From contig DASQNC010000066.1 of the NCBI GenBank assembly GCA_035645145.1, positions 1 through 55,317 of the forward strand: a DNA stretch of 55,317 nucleotides, written 5' to 3'. The translations under genes and the position numbers were made by a program. This DNA is from Azospirillaceae bacterium (GTDB lineage: Bacteria; Pseudomonadota; Alphaproteobacteria; Azospirillales; Azospirillaceae). The notes beneath the pieces were generated by a model. That model saw nothing but the letters and a program-made list of their open reading frames with translations. It was not told the DNA's origin and made no database searches. Shown in pieces: positions 51,174 to 55,317 of this stretch; positions within the stretch are counted from its first letter, which is position 1; every line of letters starts with the position of its first letter.

Positions 51174-52316
51174 TCAGCGGGATTCGGCCAGTGTGGTGGT
51201 CCCGATGCGCTGCATCACCGCGTCGAGGCGGCCTTCGCCCTCGCGGGCGAGCCATGTCAGCGCAGCCCGGCCGTCCGGGCGAAGTTCGAGGCGGAGGCGG
51301 TTGCGGTCCGGTTCGTCGAACACAAGGGCGCCGCGCTCCAGCCGGCCCTCGCGCCGGATGGTCTCGCCGGCCTGACCCGGTTCCGGCCCCGCACCGAGTT
51401 GATAGACCAGGGTCGCGCGTTGGGGATCGGCCCGTTCAACTGTGATCTCGATCTCCCGGCCGTTCGGATAGAAGCCGTACCAACGGCCGATGAACGGCGC
51501 GCGCGCCGCGCCGCCTGCCGACGCCTGGGCCGCGGCCACCGTTTCGGTGCGCCGGCCCCATTGCGACTCGCACGGCGGATCGCCGGCCTGGGGGGCTGTC
51601 TCGGCGAAGCGGGCGACGCAGGCACCGAAGCGGCGGACGAATAATCCGCTCGCCGAGGCCGCGTGGCCGATCAGGTCGGTCGGCTGGTCCAGCACCAGAT
51701 GCGGCAGGCCCTTCGCGGCCAGGATCGATTCCACCCGCTCCGCACGGCCGCCGGGGTCGAAGGCATCGCCATGGAAGAAGGCCAGCATCACCCGCGCCCT
51801 GCGGACGCGCTCGACGATCGTATAGAGGACCTTTGCGTTCATCTTCCAGGTGTTCGGGGCCTCCTGGAAGCTGCCGTAGGCGGCCGGGGCGGTGCCGATC
51901 ACCGCATCGATGCTGTCGGTGGCTCCGGCGGCCATCAGCGAGATGAACGCCCCGTAGGACTGGCCCGCCAGGACGATGCGGCCGTAGCCGCGCGTCCTGA
52001 ACTCGTCGGCACGGGCCGCCAACGCGGTGGCGCTGTCGTTCAGCGTGTCCGACCGGCGCAGGCGGTTGAAGCGGACGACGTCGAACCCCGCTTCGCGCAG
52101 GGTGCGAAGGTACAAGGGCGAGGAGGCTTCGGAGTCCTCGGAGTGGACCGAGCGGCCGTGGCTCCAGACCACGATGCCTTTCGCTTGGCCGGGGCCCAGT
52201 TCGGGCTGGTCGGAGAACACCGGCTCGATCCACATCCGTGCCGTTGCCGGTGCGGCAAAACCCGCCACCGCCGCCAGGACCAGAACCGCCCGCCGAACGC
52301 CTTTGCCCAACGACAT
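51174..52316 (-). CDS. Exported alpha/beta-hydrolase-like protein
   Basis: 380 aa with a signal peptide (about 1-27, ending ATA-R). The hydrolase core keeps GQSYG (118-122, nucleophile S120), an acid in FHGDAFDPGG (about 183-190) and H218 (LIGHAA). VVWSHGRSVHSEDSEA is the oxyanion-side segment. The last 100 residues (FIGRWYGFYPNGREIEITVERADPQRATLVYQLG) form a separate beta-rich domain. It resembles lipase/esterase or acyl-esterase families, but the substrate is unknown. It is on the minus strand and separated from the Gly/Thr-rich gene by 152 bp. Confidence 0.82.
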   Translation of the reverse strand: MSLGKGVRRAVLVLAAVAGFAAPATARMWIEPVFSDQPELGPGQAKGIVVWSHGRSVHSEDSEASSPLYLRTLREAGFDVVRFNRLRRSDTLNDSATALAARADEFRTRGYGRIVLAGQSYGAFISLMAAGATDSIDAVIGTAPAAYGSFQEAPNTWKMNAKVLYTIVERVRRARVMLAFFHGDAFDPGGRAERVESILAAKGLPHLVLDQPTDLIGHAASASGLFVRRFGACVARFAETAPQAGDPPCESQWGRRTETVAAAQASAGGAARAPFIGRWYGFYPNGREIEITVERADPQRATLVYQLGAGPEPGQAGETIRREGRLERGALVFDEPDRNRLRLELRPDGRAALTWLAREGEGRLDAVMQRIGTTTLAESR

Positions 52317-52465
52317 GCCCCTGCCCCTCCGCTTAGGTCGGGCGTGAAGCTGGCTCGGCCATGGTTAATGGCGGGTTTCCCTTCGGCGTGGGGGATGGTG
52401 AAATCACAGCGACATCCCGGATCGGGCACGCCGCCGTTGCAACCGGTCGGGGCGGGGGCTGTTGA

Positions 52466-52780
<315 letters not shown>

Positions 52781-52879
52781 GGCCGGTGCAGGGCCGCCGC
52801 CGGCAAGGACGGCACGTTGCGCCCGCGCCCGGCTGCCCTTAGGCTCCCATCCCGTGAACACGGATGGGGGCTCGGGGAC

Positions 52880-54271
52880 ATGACGGACACGGTTGCCAAG
52901 GCGCGGGCTGCACTGGATAGCGGGCGGGCTTCGAGCCGCGCGCTCGTCGATGCCGCTTTGGATCGCATCGCCGACCCGGCGGGCGAGGGCGCCCGCACCT
53001 TCACCCGTGTCTACCCCGCTGCCGCCAGGGCGGCCGCCGACGCGTTCGACGGGCTGCACCGGGCCGGAGTGGCGGCGGTGTCGCCGTTGGCCGGACTGCC
53101 CGTGTCGGTGAAGGACCTGTTCGACGTGGCGGGGGAAACCACGACCGCCGGGGCCGCTGTCCGCGCCGAAGCGCATCCAGCCGCCCGCGACGCCCGGATC
53201 GTGGCGCGGCTGCGACGCGCGGGGGCGGCCATCGTCGGCAAGACCACGATGACGGAATTCGCGTTCCATGGCCTTGGCCTGAACCCGCACCACGGAACGC
53301 CGCGCAATGCCTATGGCCGCATTGGCCAGGGTGCGGCCGGGGAGGGGCTGATACCGGGCGGATCGTCGTCCGGGGCCGCGGTTTCGGTGACGGACGGCAT
53401 GGCGGTGGTGGCGGTCGGCACGGACACCGGCGGATCCGTCCGGGTTCCCGCCGCCATGAACGGCCTTGTCGGTTTCAAGCCCACCGCCCGGCGTGTGCCG
53501 CAGGAGGGATGCTTCCCCCTCTCCACACAGCTCGACTCCATCGGGCCGCTGGGCCGGACGGTGGCCTGCTGCGTGGCCTTGGATCGCGTCCTGGCGGGGC
53601 ACGATCCCGAGGATGGCGAGCCGGCCGCACTGCCGGCCGCGACCTTGTCCCTGTTCGTGCCGACCAACTACCTTTTCGACGAGGTCGCACCGGACGTGGC
53701 CCGCGCGTTCGACCGCGCGCTCGCACGGTTGCGCGATGCGGGTGTGCGGGTGGTGGAGGGACCACTGCCCAGCATCGAGATAATGCGCGAGCTGGTGGGC
53801 TACGGCGGCTTCTCGAGCGCCGAGTCGTGGGCCAAGCTCAAGCACCACGTGTTGGAGGAGTCCCACCGCATGGATCCGCTGGTGGTCGCCCGCGTGCGCC
53901 GGGGCGAGACGATCACCGCGGCCGACTGGATCGCCATGACGGAAGGGCGCCGGGCGTTTATCCGCGAGACCTGGGCCGCTTGCGCCGGCTTCACGGCGAT
54001 CGCATGCCCGACATCGCCCGTGACCGCGCCGCGGATCGCCGACATGGAGGCCGACCTGGATCTCCGCGGGCGTCAGAACATGCTGATCCTGCGGAACACC
54101 ATGGTCGGGAATTGGCTCGACGCATGCGCGGTCACCATTCCCTGCCATGCGCCGGGGGATGCGCCCGTCGGGTTCATGATGACGGCGCCGGGCGGCCGGG
54201 ACGACCACCTGCTGGGTGCCGCTCTGACCGTCGAGTCGCTGATCGCCGCCCAGGCCGGTTCGACACGTTGA
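52880..54271 (+). CDS. Amidase signature-family hydrolase
   Basis: 463 aa from ATG 52880 (MTDTVAKARAALDSG), following GGGGAC. Ser-cisSer-Lys triad: K78 (PVSVKDLFD), the cis-serine in GGSSSG (160-165), and nucleophile S186 (GTDTGGSVRVPAAMNG). This pattern is that of the GatA/aryl-acylamidase family. It is not GatA of a GatCAB operon, because no gatB or gatC is near. Substrate unknown. Its stop falls in a 17-bp tandem duplication that also carries the start of the next gene. Confidence 0.93.
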   Translation: MTDTVAKARAALDSGRASSRALVDAALDRIADPAGEGARTFTRVYPAAARAAADAFDGLHRAGVAAVSPLAGLPVSVKDLFDVAGETTTAGAAVRAEAHPAARDARIVARLRRAGAAIVGKTTMTEFAFHGLGLNPHHGTPRNAYGRIGQGAAGEGLIPGGSSSGAAVSVTDGMAVVAVGTDTGGSVRVPAAMNGLVGFKPTARRVPQEGCFPLSTQLDSIGPLGRTVACCVALDRVLAGHDPEDGEPAALPAATLSLFVPTNYLFDEVAPDVARAFDRALARLRDAGVRVVEGPLPSIEIMRELVGYGGFSSAESWAKLKHHVLEESHRMDPLVVARVRRGETITAADWIAMTEGRRAFIRETWAACAGFTAIACPTSPVTAPRIADMEADLDLRGRQNMLILRNTMVGNWLDACAVTIPCHAPGDAPVGFMMTAPGGRDDHLLGAALTVESLIAAQAGSTR

Positions 54272-54288
54272 CCGGTTCGACACGTTGA
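54255..54288. repeat. 17-bp perfect tandem duplication
   Basis: CCGGTTCGACACGTTGA is present at 54255-54271 and 54272-54288 with no spacer. Copy 1 contains the amidase TGA (54269-54271). Copy 2 contains the TTG start of the copper chaperone (54285-54287). Confidence 0.97.
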
Positions 54289-54752
54289 ATCGCCCGCTGC
54301 CGTTTGCCGTTTGCGCCGTTCTGACAATCCTGGCGGCGCACCCCTCGGCTGCGCAGGTCGAGGCGGGCCGTGCCTGGGCGCGGGCCACCCCGCCCGGTGC
54401 CCGCACCGGGGTCGTCTATCTGACCGTCGAGAACCGGAACGCCGCCCCCGACCGGCTGGTGCGGGCCGAGACCCCGGTGGCCGAGCGTGCGGAGCTGCAC
54501 ACCCATGACATGGAGGCCGGCGTGGCCCGGATGCGGCCGCTGGCCGGGGTGGAGATGGCGCCCGGGCAGACGACCGTCCTCGCCCCCGGCGGTCTTCATG
54601 TCATGCTGGTCGGGCTGCACCGGCAATTGAAGCGCGGCGAGGCGTTCGCGCTGACCCTTGTCTTCGAGCGTGCGGAGCCGGTCACGCTCGAAGTCCGGGT
54701 CGAAGGACCGGGTGCCGGCGGCCCCTCGCAAGGGCACCACCACGGTCATTGA
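54285..54752 (+). CDS. PCu(A)C-type copper chaperone
   Basis: 155 aa from TTG 54285, with a signal peptide (about 1-23, AAHPSAAQV). The cupredoxin-like domain carries the copper motif: His and Met in ELHTHDMEAGVARMRPL, then HVM in APGGLHVMLVGL. It ends in a His-rich tail (SQGHHHGH) that can also hold metal. PCu(A)C proteins supply copper to the CuA or CuB site of aa3- and cbb3-type oxidases in the periplasm. The ctaD fragment is at the other end of the window, 53 kb away, so the link is functional not genomic. Confidence 0.92.
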   Translation: MNRPLPFAVCAVLTILAAHPSAAQVEAGRAWARATPPGARTGVVYLTVENRNAAPDRLVRAETPVAERAELHTHDMEAGVARMRPLAGVEMAPGQTTVLAPGGLHVMLVGLHRQLKRGEAFALTLVFERAEPVTLEVRVEGPGAGGPSQGHHHGH

Positions 54753-54754
54753 CA

Positions 54755-54788
54755 CCACCCAGCGGAAGTTTTGACTTCCGCTGGGTGG
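54755..54788 (+). terminator. Strong hairpin after the copper chaperone gene
   Basis: CCACCCAGCGGAAGT (54755-54769) pairs perfectly over 15 bp with ACTTCCGCTGGGTGG (54774-54788), with a TTTG loop. There is no T-run, so it is either a terminator or a stable mRNA end. Confidence 0.65.
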
Positions 54789-54978
54789 CGGGCGCGACCG
54801 CGCCCCGCGCCGCCATGGTTTTCAACAGGGGGCGCGTAAGCCGAGCGGAGCGCCGGCGTTTGAGGAACGAGCCGAGTGCATGGAGACATCCGCCCGGCGG
54901 TGTGGGACCTCGCGTTCGTCCAGAAATTTCCTGAGAAACCAAAGAGTTGCGCGCTTCCACGGCGTGCACGGGCGCCCC

Positions 54979-55006
54979 TTGACAGCAAATTGGGACGAAC
55001 TTACAT
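54979..55006 (+). promoter_or_regulatory. groES: Housekeeping-type promoter of groES
   Basis: -35 TTGACA (54979-54984), 16 bp, -10 TTACAT (55001-55006). The CIRCE operator lies 10 bp downstream, so a bound repressor would cover the start site. Confidence 0.7.
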
Positions 55007-55015
55007 CGCCTGCCG

Positions 55016-55042
55016 TTAGCACTGCCCGGCTGGGAGTGCTAA
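55016..55042. promoter_or_regulatory. CIRCE operator for HrcA
   Basis: TTAGCACTG-N9-GAGTGCTAA matches the CIRCE inverted repeat TTAGCACTC-N9-GAGTGCTAA with one mismatch in the left arm. HrcA binding here represses groESL until heat stress. Confidence 0.92.
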
Positions 55043-55084
55043 CGCAGTTCGAGTGGCATTCGCTTAAAGCAAGGAGTGTCAGAC

Positions 55085-55317
55085 ATGCGTTTCCGCCCGT
55101 TGCACGACCGCGTGGTCGTCCGCCGCATTGAGCAGGACCAGAAGACCGCCGGCGGCATCATCATCCCCGACACCGCCAAGGAAAAGCCGATGGAAGGCGA
55201 AGTCCTGGCCGTCGGTCCGGGTGCCCGCGACGAGAACGGCAAGGTCGTCCCGCTGGACGTCAAGGTCGGCGACCGCGTCCTGTTCGGCAAGTGGTCGGGG
55301 ACCGAGGTGAAGCTCGA
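55085..55317 (+). CDS. groES: Co-chaperonin GroES, 5' part
   Basis: ATG 55085, after AAGGAG, opens [14 protein letters not shown] and continues with the [13 protein letters not shown] mobile loop and [15 protein letters not shown]. The gene runs off the end of the window at about residue 77 of roughly 95. GroES is the lid of the GroEL folding chamber in the cytoplasm. It is controlled by the upstream promoter and CIRCE. groEL presumably follows outside. Confidence 0.97.
   Translation, partial: MRFRPLHDRVVVRRIEQDQKTAGGIIIPDTAKEKPMEGEVLAVGPGARDENGKVVPLDVKVGDRVLFGKWSGTEVKL

Larger units (their letters stand above)
54753..55084. other. Intergenic region before groES
   Basis: These 332 bp hold a strong hairpin (54755-54788), about 190 bp with no recognisable gene, and the groES promoter and CIRCE operator. 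A short open frame at 54749-54934 looks Arg-rich and unselected. Confidence 0.7.

Noticed and set aside
54749-54934. Small plus-strand open frame downstream of the copper chaperone
   Set aside because: It overlaps the end of the chaperone gene and the hairpin, has no ribosome site and is Arg/Pro-rich. I could not support it as a gene.

Overview
The window is about 55 kb of GC-rich chromosome from an alphaproteobacterium. Evidence for that placement is the ChpT-CtrA-SciP cell-cycle proteins, a FlbD-type sigma-54 activator inside the fli operon, a fused CheA, and a CIRCE-controlled groES. Gene order (fliF-fliG-fliH-fliN-flbD-flhA-flhF in one run) and overall gene content fit a motile Rhodospirillales member, Azospirillum or Rhodospirillum-like. 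That family-level placement is inference, not something a marker gene here proves.

Layout. 1-3.2 kb: the 3' end of ctaD (aa3-type oxidase subunit I) and three poorly known small or unknown genes. 3.2-12.3 kb, minus strand: a translationally coupled AbrB-like permease/AstE-like deacylase pair, a complete branched-chain amino acid ABC transporter (livG-livF-binding protein-livH-livM), nadK and moaA. 12.5-15.4 kb: an AsmA-like protein, a DUF3553 protein and chpT. 15.6-20.8 kb: a chemotaxis operon cheA(hybrid)-cheY-cheB-cheR. 21.0-21.8 kb: ctrA, convergent with cheR. 21.9-42.7 kb: the flagellar block: fliI-fliJ (+); fliF-fliG-fliH-fliN-flbD-flhA-flhF-fliK-like (-); sciP (-); fliK-flgD (-); flgE (+); a FlaG-like gene (-); flgK-flgL (+). 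42.8-47.5 kb: a TPR-methyltransferase, pseB, pseC and galE, a probable flagellar glycosylation/nucleotide-sugar set. 47.6-55.3 kb: a cyanide-insensitive bd oxidase (cydAB), several exported proteins, an amidase, a PCu(A)C copper chaperone, and the promoter, CIRCE operator and 5' end of groES.

How the parts fit. ChpT is the phosphotransferase that feeds CtrA, and SciP antagonises CtrA, so three parts of the CtrA pathway sit inside the motility region they usually control. FlbD is encoded in the fli operon and should drive sigma-54 promoters. Two excellent sigma-54 promoters lie back-to-back between fliK and flgE and a weaker one precedes flgK. A 15-bp palindrome, CGGCA-N5-TGCC(G/C), occurs twice between the divergent promoters, once upstream of flgK and once upstream of fliF. 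It is the best candidate for the FlbD operator and is the most interesting regulatory finding here.

I see no tRNA, rRNA, CRISPR array, insertion sequence or prophage. Most of the window is conserved core machinery. I did not find a clearly new multi-gene system. The leads most worth following are the shared palindrome, the TPR-methyltransferase next to the flagellar genes, the second FliK-like protein beside FlhF, and the degenerate cyclase-like protein at 964-2373.
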